Below are positions 8,321 through 18,700 of a stretch of 64,000 nucleotides of DNA, piece after piece (the stretch's first letter is position 1; the number at the start of each line of letters is the position of its first letter). The position numbers and the translations under genes were made by a program. The notes beneath the pieces were generated by a model. It was given only the letters and a program-made list of their open reading frames with translations. It was not told the origin of the DNA and made no database searches. This stretch comes from Flavobacterium daemonense (lineage in GTDB: Bacteria > Bacteroidota > Bacteroidia > Flavobacteriales > Flavobacteriaceae), in the NCBI RefSeq assembly GCF_007341385.1, contig NZ_VJYD01000001.1, positions 124,001 to 188,000 of the forward strand, read 5' to 3'.

Positions 8321-9534
8321 TGAAGTATTTATATTATTCAATTCTGATGCTTTTTGTTTCCGCCATTTCTTTTGGACAGGAAATAAATATTGACGCCGTT
8401 ATGGCTCAAGCAAGGCAAGAAACCGAAAAAGGCAATTTTGATAAAGCTTTATCATTAATTGAGCCTTTGCGCGCAAAATTCCCTGAAAACGAAGATATTC
8501 AAGTTTTTGAAGGCCGAATTTACAGTTGGAAAAAAGAGTATCCCACGTCTATAAAAGTTTTATCGCCATTAGTCGATAAAACAAAGCCAAATCCGGATGC
8601 GCTTTTGGCAATTATCAATACGTATTTTTGGTCGGAACAATATGAGAAATGCATTTCGTACTGCGATAAATATTTAGCAATTGATTCAAAAGCAACAGAA
8701 GTTATAAAAATAAAAGCTTCTTGTTTAGAGAAACTTAATCGCGACCAAGAAGCTTTGGAAGTTATAGAAAAAGCGTCATTGGCAGACAACAGTACACAAC
8801 CTTTTAGAAGCATTAGAACGCTTATTGGCAAAAAAGCTAAAAATGCCGTTTCGGTTTCTTATCTTAATATTTCGACTTCAAATCCTGGGCAATCACCTTT
8901 TCATTATGGTTATGTCGAATATTCGCATAAATTCAGCACTTCTGCAATTGTTGGTCGAGCCAATATCGGAAATGCGTACAATGATACAGAAGCGCTTTTT
9001 GAAACCGATTTTTATCAGACTTTCAAAAATAAAAGCTACTTGTACGCAAACGCGGGAGTTTCAACAGGCCAAACGGTTTTTCCTGTCGCAAAAACGGGTT
9101 TAGAATATTATTTTGCTCCGGTTAAAAAATTTGACTTTGCATTAGGAGTGAGATTTATGCATTTTGATTCTGATGATATCACATTGCTAACAGGGCAAGT
9201 AGCTTATAATTATGGCAATTATACATTTGCGTACCGACCTTATTATGACACCGGAAATGCCTTGTTTTCGCATGTTTTGAGTGTTCAAAAAATCAATGAA
9301 GAAAAAGAAAATTTGATCCGATTTGAACTTCAATATGGAACCGTTCCTTATTTATATCTCTACAATGGTTTTACACAGCCTTTAAAAGCGTATCGAGCAG
9401 GTTTGCAATATCAGCAGCGAATTGGCGAATCGTTTTTTGTACGACCTGTTTTTCTGTATGAATACGAAGAATATTTGCCAGATGAATACAGAAACCGATT
9501 CAATGTCCAGCTAATTGTAACAAAACGCTTTTAA
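8320..9534 (+). CDS. YaiO-family outer-membrane beta-barrel protein with N-terminal TPR
   Basis: 404 aa. A Sec signal peptide (ending ISFGQ, residue 20) is followed by tetratricopeptide-like helices (about 22-145) and then a beta-rich C-terminal half (about 165-404) of alternating strands that ends in Phe, as outer-membrane barrels do. The strand pattern around YVEYSHKF and the overall TPR-plus-barrel layout match the YaiO outer-membrane family. In the family, TPR-barrel proteins such as PgaA and AlgK/AlgE pairs export exopolysaccharides. Next to a processive glycosyltransferase, a role in polymer export is the natural reading. It is coupled to the receiver gene upstream and followed 1 bp later by the HEAT gene. 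Confidence 0.85.
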   Translation: MKYLYYSILMLFVSAISFGQEINIDAVMAQARQETEKGNFDKALSLIEPLRAKFPENEDIQVFEGRIYSWKKEYPTSIKVLSPLVDKTKPNPDALLAIINTYFWSEQYEKCISYCDKYLAIDSKATEVIKIKASCLEKLNRDQEALEVIEKASLADNSTQPFRSIRTLIGKKAKNAVSVSYLNISTSNPGQSPFHYGYVEYSHKFSTSAIVGRANIGNAYNDTEALFETDFYQTFKNKSYLYANAGVSTGQTVFPVAKTGLEYYFAPVKKFDFALGVRFMHFDSDDITLLTGQVAYNYGNYTFAYRPYYDTGNALFSHVLSVQKINEEKENLIRFELQYGTVPYLYLYNGFTQPLKAYRAGLQYQQRIGESFFVRPVFLYEYEEYLPDEYRNRFNVQLIVTKRF

Positions 9535-9535
9535 G

Positions 9536-10357
9536 ATGACAAAAGTTTGGGAACTTTATGAAAAAGGCGACTGGGTCGTTCCATTTCTGATTTTTTCGAT
9601 CGGCTTGTTTGTCGTGGCTTCTTTTGTGCTGTATGTGATTATCATTTGGAGCCGAAATAAAAAAATCAAAAGAGACAGACTTAAAGCAAAATACGGTTTG
9701 TTGATTGAAAAAATGATGTCCGCTGTGGTTTTTGAAAATGTTGTGTTCGCTACTATTGCGAAAGATAATGAAGCCAATTTTCTCTTTAAAAAAGCTTTTT
9801 TTAGAGAAACAGTAATGGAAACGCTTATCAATTTGCATAAAAATTACGATGGAATTTATGCGCAAAAACTAGAACAGTTTTATAAAGATTCAGGTTTGAT
9901 AAACGATTCTTTCAAAAAACTGAAAAGTCTGAGATGGGAAATAAAATGCAAAGGAATTACAGAACTTTCAGAATTTAATATAAGCGAAGCATTCGAAAAA
10001 ATCATCACATTTTCTAAAGCCAGAAAGAAAACATTGAAAATCACGGCCTTAAATGCCGCTATCAAACTTGCCGGAACAAAAGGCATTGTAAACCTTGCAG
10101 AACATCAAGATCCTATTGACGATTGGACGCAGGTAAATATTATCAGCGCTTTCAAAAAACATGAAATTGGCGATACAAAAGGTGTTGAGCTTTTATTGGA
10201 ATCAAAAAATACGACCGTTGTTGCACTCGGACTGAAGCTTATTAAAGAACTCAAGTTGACGCAGAAAATTCCGTATGTAGAAAAGTTGGCAGATCGTGCT
10301 CCGAATACAGCAATTCAATACGAAGCGCAGAATGTAGTGAAAGCATTAACCGTTTAA
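9536..10357 (+). CDS. Membrane-anchored HEAT-repeat protein
   Basis: 273 aa. One N-terminal membrane helix (about residues 16-40) is followed by a basic stop-transfer (RNKKIKRDRLK), then an all-helical cytoplasmic domain. The repeats with alternating hydrophobic faces at about 130-270 look like HEAT/armadillo units. No catalytic motif is visible. It starts 1 bp after the YaiO-like gene and ends 11 bp before the glycosyltransferase, so it belongs to the same operon. A scaffold or regulatory subunit linking the receiver to the synthase is plausible but is inference. Confidence 0.75.
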   Translation: MTKVWELYEKGDWVVPFLIFSIGLFVVASFVLYVIIIWSRNKKIKRDRLKAKYGLLIEKMMSAVVFENVVFATIAKDNEANFLFKKAFFRETVMETLINLHKNYDGIYAQKLEQFYKDSGLINDSFKKLKSLRWEIKCKGITELSEFNISEAFEKIITFSKARKKTLKITALNAAIKLAGTKGIVNLAEHQDPIDDWTQVNIISAFKKHEIGDTKGVELLLESKNTTVVALGLKLIKELKLTQKIPYVEKLADRAPNTAIQYEAQNVVKALTV

Positions 10358-10368
10358 TTACAAGAAAA

Positions 10369-11802
10369 ATGGATTTTTTAAACAACGAATTGACATGGTT
10401 TCTGGATTTGTATATTGTCCTGATTTTGGGCTATGCGATCTTGATCATGTCTTCGTATCTAATATTGGCCTATCTTTCTTCAAAAGCGCTTACAAGTTAT
10501 CTCAAAAAAAATAGTTTTGTTGATTATGATGTGCTTCTTGCCAGTGAATTTGCTCCTAAACTTTCCTTGATCGCTCCGGCTTATAATGAAGGTTTTACCA
10601 TTGAAGAAAATGTAAAATCGTTGCTTTCTTTGAATTACAATAATTATGAAGTTATTGTTGTAATTGATGGAAGCAAGGATAACTCAATGGAAATCCTGAT
10701 TAAAAAATACGATCTTGTTTTGACGGAACTTGATTTTCATGAACAGATCGAAACCAAGAAATTAAAAGGAATTTATACCTCTAGAAACGCTGCTTTCAAA
10801 AAATTAATTGTTGCCGACAAGGAAAATGGAGGCAAAGCCGATGCTTTGAATGTCGGTCTGAATATTGCGCAAAATCCGTATGTGGTTTGTATTGATGTAG
10901 ATTGTATTCTTGATAAAGATTCTCTTTTAAAACTGGCAAAACCATTTTTAGAATCGCATGGAAAACGAATAATTGCGACTGGAGGTGTGGTGAGAATTGC
11001 CAATCAGTGTGTTATTAAAAACGGACGTTTGGTCGAAGTCAATATTCCGGATAATATGATTGCAAGAATTCAGGTTTTGGAATATTTGCGTGCATTTTTG
11101 TTAGGAAGAATGGCGTGGGGGAGACTTGACGGACTTTTGCTCATTAGTGGTGCGTTTGGTGCTTTTGATAAAGAAATTGCACTGCTTGCCGGCGGTTACA
11201 GCACAAAAACGGTAGGCGAGGACATGGAACTTGTTGTGCGAATGCGCCGTTATATGCTAAAAAACAAACTGCCATATTCCGTAAGTTATATTCCGGATCC
11301 GCTTTGTTGGACAGAAGCGCCAGAAGATTTCAAAATTTTCAAAAAACAAAGAAGCCGTTGGATGAGAGGAACGATAGAAACACTGAGTTTTTATAAAGGA
11401 ATGTTTCTTAACCCTAAATATAAATTGTTGGGAATGTTGAGTATTCCGTATTGGACGCTGTTTGAATTTCTAGCGCCAGGAATTGAATTTATCGGACTTG
11501 TAATTACGCTTGTATTTATAATTTTTGGTTTGCTGAACTGGCATTTTTTCCTTTTGTTGGTGCTTTTTGTATATACTTTTGCGGTTTTTTTCTCGGTTTT
11601 GGCGCTTTTCAGCGAAGAACGTACTTTTCACAAATACCCAAAACACGCCGATTTTTTCAAATTGCTTATTGCTGCCTTTATTGAACCGCTTTATTTTCAC
11701 CCGTTAACGGTTTATTCGGCATTAGTGGGGTATAAAGAAAAAGTAATGGGAACCAAAGGCTGGGGCGATATGACCAGAAAAGGATTTACTAAGAAAGAAT
11801 AA
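10369..11802 (+). CDS. Processive glycosyltransferase family 2 (polysaccharide synthase)
   Basis: 477 aa. One N-terminal membrane helix (about 12-38) precedes a GT-A catalytic domain (about 60-340) with the expected signatures: DGSKDNS for the nucleotide site, DVDC as the DxD metal motif, GEDMEL for the acceptor base, and KQRSRWMRG as the QxxRW motif of processive synthases. Three to four C-terminal membrane helices follow (about 350-450). This is the layout of PgaC, NodC and hyaluronan synthase-like enzymes, which make a beta-linked polymer from a UDP sugar on the cytoplasmic face. The sugar cannot be read from the sequence. It is the last gene of the five-gene operon and is followed by a convergent gene and a long palindrome. 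Confidence 0.92.
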   Translation: MDFLNNELTWFLDLYIVLILGYAILIMSSYLILAYLSSKALTSYLKKNSFVDYDVLLASEFAPKLSLIAPAYNEGFTIEENVKSLLSLNYNNYEVIVVIDGSKDNSMEILIKKYDLVLTELDFHEQIETKKLKGIYTSRNAAFKKLIVADKENGGKADALNVGLNIAQNPYVVCIDVDCILDKDSLLKLAKPFLESHGKRIIATGGVVRIANQCVIKNGRLVEVNIPDNMIARIQVLEYLRAFLLGRMAWGRLDGLLLISGAFGAFDKEIALLAGGYSTKTVGEDMELVVRMRRYMLKNKLPYSVSYIPDPLCWTEAPEDFKIFKKQRSRWMRGTIETLSFYKGMFLNPKYKLLGMLSIPYWTLFEFLAPGIEFIGLVITLVFIIFGLLNWHFFLLLVLFVYTFAVFFSVLALFSEERTFHKYPKHADFFKLLIAAFIEPLYFHPLTVYSALVGYKEKVMGTKGWGDMTRKGFTKKE

Positions 11803-11865
11803 GTCTTGAAGTTCTTTTTTTGAGAAAGGGCTTTTAAAGATTAAGATAAGCCTTTGGGCACAATA

Positions 11866-11967
11866 TTGTCATTTCGACGAAGGAGAAATCTCCGCAAGTA
11901 ACTCCGCAACGAATGTCCAATCTTTGTCGAGCTTCTTGCGGAGATTTCTCCTTCGTCGAAATGACAA
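11866..11967. repeat. Perfect 33-bp inverted repeat between convergent genes
   Basis: Arms at 11866-11898 and 11935-11967 are exact reverse complements over 33 bp (core CATTTCGACGAAGGAGAAAT) around a 36-nt spacer. It lies between the glycosyltransferase and the convergent GH97 gene. It may act as a two-way transcription stop or be a dispersed palindromic element. There is no T-tract directly after the stem. Confidence 0.85.
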
Positions 11968-12088
11968 ACCTTTGTGGTTTTGTATCTTAGGAAGAGATTT
12001 GTAGTCATAAAATTGTAAATCTTCCCTTAATCAATGATGATATTTCTAAGTGTTAAAATGAATTTTTGCTTAAATCAAATCGAGAAAT

Positions 12089-14032
12089 TTAAGGCATAAA
12101 TAAAACCGTTCCGCCATTTGCAGAGAGTTCCAGATTATAAGAACTATTTTCCAGTTTTCTAGTGCTGAATTTTGATTCCTGACCTTCGCCATCACTAATT
12201 ATAGAAATATCTTTACCTTTCAGCATTGGTAAATTTACTGTAATATTTTTCGTTTTATTTTCACCATTAATCGCAGCAACATACCATTTTGTATTTTTTC
12301 TTCTAGCAATTACACAATATTTTCCTGGGTAGCCGTCAATAAAAAGTGTTTCATCCCAAACTGTTGGGACATTTTTTAAGTACTCAAATAAATAAGACGG
12401 TTTTTCGGTTAGGTTTTCCGGAGTTAATCCCCAATGTTGTACAGCAGAAAAGAAAACCACTGCCGTAGCCATTTCGAAAGCATCTGTTGTTTTTCTAAAA
12501 TTTCCCTTGTTTGGTTCACGATTAAGGCGTTTGTTTAGAAAAACAGGTCCAAAATCCATTGAAGCCACCGCATTTCTTGTAAAAGGATAAATTGTTGCCG
12601 TTGAAGGATATCGGTCACAAAATGCTTGTTGAAAAACTAAATTTTCAGAAGCTAGAACTGCTTCACTAGTCATATAATTGGGATACATGCGTTCCCAGCC
12701 ACGTGGAAGCGTAGTGCCATGAAAATTGATATTCAAACCAAATTCTGCCGCATCTGTAAGGATATCATGATAGAGTTTCATCGTTTCCTGTTTATCGCCG
12801 CCAAAGAAATCAATTTTCAAACCTTTTACCCCAATTTGCTGCAGCCATTGCATTTCTGCTCTTCTTGTTTCTTGGGTGTTCATTTTGTTTTTTGGCGTTT
12901 GCGGAGCGGTATTCCAGTTTCCATTAGAATTGTACCAAAGTAAAACGCTCACATTTTTCGTTTTGGCATAATCAACTAATTCGGCCATTTTTTCTTTTCC
13001 AATATTTACATCCCAAAGTGCATCAATTAAAATATATTCACATTTCATGTCAGATGCAAGATCAATAAACGTTTTTTGATCTTTATAGTTGCAACTTTCG
13101 TCCTGCCAAACAATCCAGCTCCAGCTTGCTCGGCCTGGATTGAATATTTTTGATGTTTTCACAAGCGGTTTTACCACATCTGTTGATGCCGTTGATTCGA
13201 CAATTGGTTTTAGAGTTGTTCCTAATGTTATGGTTTTCCACGAAGTCTGCATTGGCAATATTCCAGATGCTGTTACGGATCCGTTATGATTGTTTTCGCC
13301 TTCTTGCGGAAAAGCAACAGTATAAATTCCGTCTGAACTTGCGTCGCTCAATCGAGTTCCCGGATAATTACCACTGATTCCAGTTTCAGAAATTAAAAGC
13401 CAGCCTTTATCTTCGACATGAAAAAGTGCCGGAAATGTATATCCTAACCCATATTGCGATTTTGTTGCTACAGGCGTTTCTCTAGTATATTCTTCTTCAT
13501 AAGATGGTTTTGTTTTCTCCCAGCCACTTAGCGGAGGAGCTTGTGGTGTAATAAAAGCGGTCGATTTTAATGGAAGTTTAAAACCTGTAATTTCTTTTTC
13601 GATAATACAATTTCCAGTATTTTTTTTGCTTTTTGGAATCAGATAACTGAAAGTGATATCTGTATTCGTAATTCTGAAAATAATATGCAATGTGTCATTA
13701 GCAGCATTAGTAAAAACGCATTTTGTTTCATTGGCTTTGTAATTCACCGAACTCACTTTTGAACGCTCTAATTTGTACGATTCCTGAATTGTATTTTTTG
13801 TATTTCCAACTAATTTAAGTCCTTTTGTAAAATCTCCAACAGAACTTAATAATCCTAAAGGTGATTGGTCTAGAAATTTATTTTCTTTATAAAATACTTG
13901 GTAAAAAGCATTCCCATTTAAGACAGAAACTTCAAGTTTAATGTTTTTATCAGGACTTGATGCGATATTTTTTTGTGCGTGTAGCGAATTCGAAAAGATA
14001 AACAGAAGAAAACTAAGAAAGAAATATCTCAT
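12089..14032 (-). CDS. Glycoside hydrolase family 97 (alpha-galactosidase/alpha-glucosidase type)
   Basis: 647 aa, exported by a Sec signal peptide ending SLHAQ (residue 20). The N-terminal beta-sandwich (about 25-285) is followed by a TIM barrel (about 300-560) and a C-terminal beta domain, the usual GH97 order. Family landmarks are WSWIVWQDESCNYK, GVKGLKIDFFGGDKQE and GWERMYPNYMTSEA. The Asp in KIDFF sits where the retaining GH97 branch has its nucleophile, so a retaining alpha-galactosidase-like enzyme is more likely than an inverting SusB-like glucosidase. This is inference from memory of the family. It is monocistronic and convergent with the polysaccharide operon. Confidence 0.9.
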   Translation of the reverse strand: MRYFFLSFLLFIFSNSLHAQKNIASSPDKNIKLEVSVLNGNAFYQVFYKENKFLDQSPLGLLSSVGDFTKGLKLVGNTKNTIQESYKLERSKVSSVNYKANETKCVFTNAANDTLHIIFRITNTDITFSYLIPKSKKNTGNCIIEKEITGFKLPLKSTAFITPQAPPLSGWEKTKPSYEEEYTRETPVATKSQYGLGYTFPALFHVEDKGWLLISETGISGNYPGTRLSDASSDGIYTVAFPQEGENNHNGSVTASGILPMQTSWKTITLGTTLKPIVESTASTDVVKPLVKTSKIFNPGRASWSWIVWQDESCNYKDQKTFIDLASDMKCEYILIDALWDVNIGKEKMAELVDYAKTKNVSVLLWYNSNGNWNTAPQTPKNKMNTQETRRAEMQWLQQIGVKGLKIDFFGGDKQETMKLYHDILTDAAEFGLNINFHGTTLPRGWERMYPNYMTSEAVLASENLVFQQAFCDRYPSTATIYPFTRNAVASMDFGPVFLNKRLNREPNKGNFRKTTDAFEMATAVVFFSAVQHWGLTPENLTEKPSYLFEYLKNVPTVWDETLFIDGYPGKYCVIARRKNTKWYVAAINGENKTKNITVNLPMLKGKDISIISDGEGQESKFSTRKLENSSYNLELSANGGTVLFMP

Positions 14033-14316
14033 TTTTTGCGGTTTTTTGGTCGGTTAGTAAAGTTTGTGGTCAAAAAAACAGTAATAAGTGTAAAAATAAC
14101 ACTATTTTTGGAAAGAAAAATTTTGAAAAGAAAAGTATTTGTGAAGTTTCAAATATTTAGAATGGAAAAGGAGGGAAATAGAGGGATAAAAGCTTAAGAC
14201 AAACTTTTTATTTTAATAAAATACATCTTTTTAGCGTATTTTTTAAATCTGTAATTGAGCTATTTACGTATATACTAGTGAGTTAGGTTTTCTTTTCGAA
14301 ATTTAAAAAGATAAAT

Positions 14317-14505
14317 ATGATGATAAATTATATACCAGAAAACAGTTTACTACTAGAGATCATTTTAATATCCCTTATTTTTTTAGGATTTTCGGTCTGC
14401 TTATTTATTGTAAAAAGTAAAGTCTTAACTTTTAAGAAAGAAAAAATAACAGACGAAGAAAATGAGAAAATTGGCGATACGCCAATATCAAATTTGAGAA
14501 AATAA
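14317..14505 (+). CDS. Small single-pass membrane protein, 62 aa
   Basis: It has a short N-terminus, one strong hydrophobic helix (about residues 11-32) and a charged cytoplasmic tail rich in Lys and Glu. I recognise no family. It ends 1 bp before the stop of the convergent REC-kinase gene. The ORF is complete with ATG and stop, and its composition resembles a real small membrane protein. The ~280 bp upstream contains no other gene and could hold its promoter. Confidence 0.5.
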   Translation: MMINYIPENSLLLEIILISLIFLGFSVCLFIVKSKVLTFKKEKITDEENEKIGDTPISNLRK

Positions 14506-14506
14506 G

Positions 14507-15730
14507 TTATTGAGGAATAAAAATGTCAAAAGTTGCACCTTTCATAGGTTGCGCCGAAGCCATAATAATTCCGTTATGATTTTCCACTATTTTTTTGACA
14601 ATGGCAAGCCCAATTCCGGTTCCGTCATAAATATCTCGTGTGTGCAGACGCTGAAAAACACCAAATATTTTTTCGCTGTGTTCAGGTTCAAAACCTATTC
14701 CGTTGTCCTGAAAACTAATATGGCAATACGTGTCTAGCGGCACTAATTTGTCATTATGCAAATCTTTTCCAGTCGCAATTCGGCTTTTGATTGTAATTTG
14801 AAGCGGCACTTCTTTTTGAGAAAACTTAAGCGAATTATTTATCAAATTTTCAAGCAGCTGAATAAACAAAAACGGAATAATATTGACTTTTCCATGTAAA
14901 TCAGTTGTAATATTCGCATTTTTCTCCTTAATATTTTCCTTCAGCGCTTCTTTTACATTATCAACAATAATTTCTAAATCTGTATTTTCATAAATACGAT
15001 CAATGATATTAGTTCGTGAAAAAGCCAAAAGATCATTAATCAATTCACGCATTCTATTTGTCGAATATAAAATTCGGTCAAATTTCAATCTTCCGTCGGG
15101 ACTTAAATTCTCGTATTCTTTCGCAAGAATAATGTTCGAAAAAGTCTGAATTTTTCGCAGCGGTTCTTGAAGATCATGACTAGAAATGTGCGTAAAAGCA
15201 TCAAGTTCTGTGTTTTTTCGTTTTAGTTCATTTGCATATTTTTCAATTGCAAGATATTGTGATGCCAAGTCTTCATTGGCTTTTGTAATCTTGGCGTTCA
15301 GCGCATTAGTTTCTTCTTCTTTAAGCTGCAGTTCTCGGTTCTTTTTATACAAATCAGTAAAAACCATCACTTTTGCTTTCAGAATTTCAGCAGATAAAGG
15401 CTTGATCATATAATCAACAGCACCAGACTGATAGCCTTTAAAAATATAGTCTGAAGTGCTCATATTTGCCGTCAGGAAAATAATTGGGACATGTTTGAGT
15501 TTTTCGCTTTGCCTAATCATTTCTGCAGTTTCAAATCCGTCCATAAGAGGCATCTGCACATCCATCAAGATGATAGCAAAATCCTGATTTTTCAGCAAAA
15601 TTCGCAATGCATCTTTTCCGGAAGTCGCCTCGACAAACTGATAACCCAAATCAGCAAGAACAACCTGCAGCGAAAGCAGATTTTCCTTTTTATCATCCAC
15701 TAATAATATTTTAACAGGAGCTTGTTCCAT
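14507..15730 (-). CDS. Response regulator/histidine kinase fusion (REC-HisKA-HATPase)
   Basis: 407 aa and soluble. The N-terminal receiver (about 5-125) has Asp57 in LMDVQMPLMDG. A coiled-coil linker (about 125-170) leads to a HisKA domain with His185 in SSHDLQEPL and an HATPase domain (about 280-405) with boxes DNGIGF and GTGIGLAI. The receiver comes first, so the kinase activity is probably set by phosphorylation from another kinase, most likely the giant hybrid kinase whose gene ends 20 bp upstream. It is the last gene of the minus-strand signalling block. The SHDLQEP motif is typical of phytochrome-like kinases in this phylum. Confidence 0.93.
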   Translation of the reverse strand: MEQAPVKILLVDDKKENLLSLQVVLADLGYQFVEATSGKDALRILLKNQDFAIILMDVQMPLMDGFETAEMIRQSEKLKHVPIIFLTANMSTSDYIFKGYQSGAVDYMIKPLSAEILKAKVMVFTDLYKKNRELQLKEEETNALNAKITKANEDLASQYLAIEKYANELKRKNTELDAFTHISSHDLQEPLRKIQTFSNIILAKEYENLSPDGRLKFDRILYSTNRMRELINDLLAFSRTNIIDRIYENTDLEIIVDNVKEALKENIKEKNANITTDLHGKVNIIPFLFIQLLENLINNSLKFSQKEVPLQITIKSRIATGKDLHNDKLVPLDTYCHISFQDNGIGFEPEHSEKIFGVFQRLHTRDIYDGTGIGLAIVKKIVENHNGIIMASAQPMKGATFDIFIPQ

Positions 15731-15750
15731 TTTGTTTTTTATTTAAAATA

Positions 15751-18700
15751 TTATTTTAACCAAACCCTCATTAATGAAGATAATTGTTCAACATTGACAG
15801 GCTTCGTGATATAATCTGATGCGCCAGATTCTATGCATCTTTGTCTGTCGCCTTTCATGGCTTTTGCAGTAACGGCAATAATGGTCAAATCTTTATGTCT
15901 GGCGTTTTGTCTAATGATTTTCATGGTTTCGTAACCGTCCATTTCCGGCATCATGATATCCATCAAAACAATATCCATTTTCGTATTTTGATTTAGAATT
16001 TCGATAGCTTCATGACCGCTTTCGGCACTTATAACATCTAATCCAAAACGTTCCAGAGCTGTTGTCAGCGCAAATAAATTACGCACATCATCATCTACCA
16101 AAAGCACCTTTTTATTAATGAGTACATCTTCTTTCAAATAATAAGTTTCAATTCGTTTTCGCATGTTTTCCGGCAAATCCTTGTGTACGCGATGAAGGAA
16201 AAGTGCCGTTTGATCAACCAATTCGTCTATTGAACTCGAACTTTTTGTAATAATACTGTGTGCAAAACGACTGAGTCTGCTGCGTTGTTTTTTGTTTACA
16301 TCGCCTGCAGAATGAATGATGATTGCAGTTTCTTGTCCGCTGATATTGTTTTCCAAATCACTGATCAAATCCAATCCGTCAGCATCTGGAAGCACTAAAT
16401 CTAAGATAATACAATCAAATGATTTTTCTTCAATAAGTTTAACAGCGTCTTTTGCAGTCAGCGCTGTTGCTATCGAAATATCATCAGCTTTCACAGCCTC
16501 GACAATGCGTCTTAATTCTGCTGGATTATCGTCAACCACCAATAAATTTTTCTCTTTTTTGTTTTTGAAATCATGAATATCATTAAAAAGAGCCGTCAAT
16601 ACATCATTTTTGACTGGTTTTACTAGGAAGTTTCGAGCACCGCGTTTTAATCCTTTATTTCGTTCGTCTTCGCCCGAAATAATGTAAACAGGAATATGTC
16701 GAAGTGTAAAATCCGTTTTTAGTCGATCTAGAATTTTCCATCCGCTTGTATCTGGCATATTGAGATCCATTGTAATGGCATGAGGCTGAAACTGATTGAT
16801 GTAGTCAATTACATCATTTCCTTTAGTCGTCACAACGGCTTTAATATCATGCTGATGCGCTTTTTCAAGTAATATTTTGGCAAAAGTCAAATTGTCTTCG
16901 GCAATCAACAGAATTTTGTCATCGGGTTTGATGATGGCTCGGTCGTCGCCAACTTCATCAGCAAAATACAAATTAATATCCGATTTATTGAAGCTTGACG
17001 ATGGAAGCGATTTTAAACGGCTTTTTCCCGCATGAAGTACATTTGTTTCTTCATTGACGTTCATGTCTTCAATTTCGGCAATATGAACAAATTTCAAAGG
17101 TAAGAACAAGGTGAATTTACTTCCAATATTGGTATCACTTTCCAATTCGATGCTTCCGCCCAATAAATCTGAAAGTCCGCGGCTAATAGACAAGCCTAAA
17201 CCAGTTCCGCCATATTTACGGCTTGTAGAACCTTCCGCCTGTTGGAAAGCTTCAAAAATGATGTTTTGTTTTTCTTTTGAAATCCCGATTCCAGTATCTG
17301 AAATTTCAAAAGCAACTACAGCTTCAGCATTTTCTAAGCTAACATTTTTAGTTTTCCAATTATTATCTGCTTTATAAATATTCAATTTTACAGAACCTTT
17401 TTCAGTGAATTTGAAGGAGTTGGATAAAAGATTTTTCAGAATTTGATTCAATCGTTGCGAATCGGTTTCCATTACTTCTGGAAGATTCGCATCCATAAAA
17501 ATCTCAAAATTAAGATGTTTTGCCTGCGAAATAGGATTGAAGGTAGATTCGACAAATCGGCTGATTTCTTCAAAGCTAATTGGATTATAATCGACAGAAA
17601 TATAGCCAGATTCAATTTTAGAAAGATCCAGAATGTCATTGATCAACTGAATTAAGTCATCACCGCAAGAATTGATTGTTTTGGCAAATTGAATTTGTTT
17701 TTCAGATAAATTTCCGTCGCGGTTGGCAATCAATTCGTTCGCTAGAATCTGTAAACTGTTCAGCGGTGTACGCAACTCATGCGACATATTCGCAAGGAAT
17801 TCCGATTTGTATTTTGAAGTCAGCGTCAACTGATCGGCTTTTTCTTCCAACGCTTTTCGGGCAACCTCGACCTCTTGGTTTTTAAGTTCCACTTCTTCTT
17901 TTTGATTGGCCAATAAAATTGCTTTTTCTTCCAATTCTTCGTTCGTATTTTTTAGCACTTCTTGTTGACTTTTTAGCTCACTTGCCAGAGATTGTGACTG
18001 AACCAATAATTCCTCAGTTCTTGAATTCGATTCAATCGTATTCAATACAATTCCTATACTTTCTGTCAAACCTTCAAGGAAATCTAAATGCGTCTGATTA
18101 AAGGTGTCAAGAGAAGCCAATTCAATAACCGCTTTAAGTCGACCTTCAAAAAGAACCGGCAGAATAATAACATCTTTTGGTTTTGCGTCGCCTAGTCCTG
18201 AATTAATTCGGATATAATCTTTTGGAACATTGCTCAAAATAATTCGTTCTTTTTCAATAGCCACCTGACCAATAAGTCCTTCGCCCATTGCATATGACGT
18301 AATAGAATCTTTGCGTTTGATGTAAGCATAAGAAGCGATTAAATTCAGTTTTGAATCCATGAATTCTTCGCCTTCTTCCAAAATATAGAAAAGTCCGTGC
18401 TGTGCTGTAACCACCGTTGCAAGCTCCGAAAGGATTTTTTTAGTAACGGCATTCAGCTCTTTTTGACCTTGAAGCATCTGCGTAAATTTGGCTAAATTCG
18501 ATTTCAGCCAGTCTTGTTCCTGATTACGTAGCGTTGTAGCTTTAAGATTTGAAATCATCTGGTTGATAGTATCTTTAAGCGCTTCAACTTCGCCTTTAGC
18601 TTCAACACCAATAGTTCGCGTTAAATCTCCCTGCGTTACAGCAGAAGCCACCTCAGAAATCGCACGAACCTGCGTAGTAAGATTCGCTGCCAATTGATTT

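Noticed and set aside
9500..9865. Opposite-strand ORF of 121 aa over the HEAT gene
   Set aside because: It lies fully against well-supported coding sequence of the polysaccharide operon, has no family resemblance and no promoter. It is a shadow reading frame.
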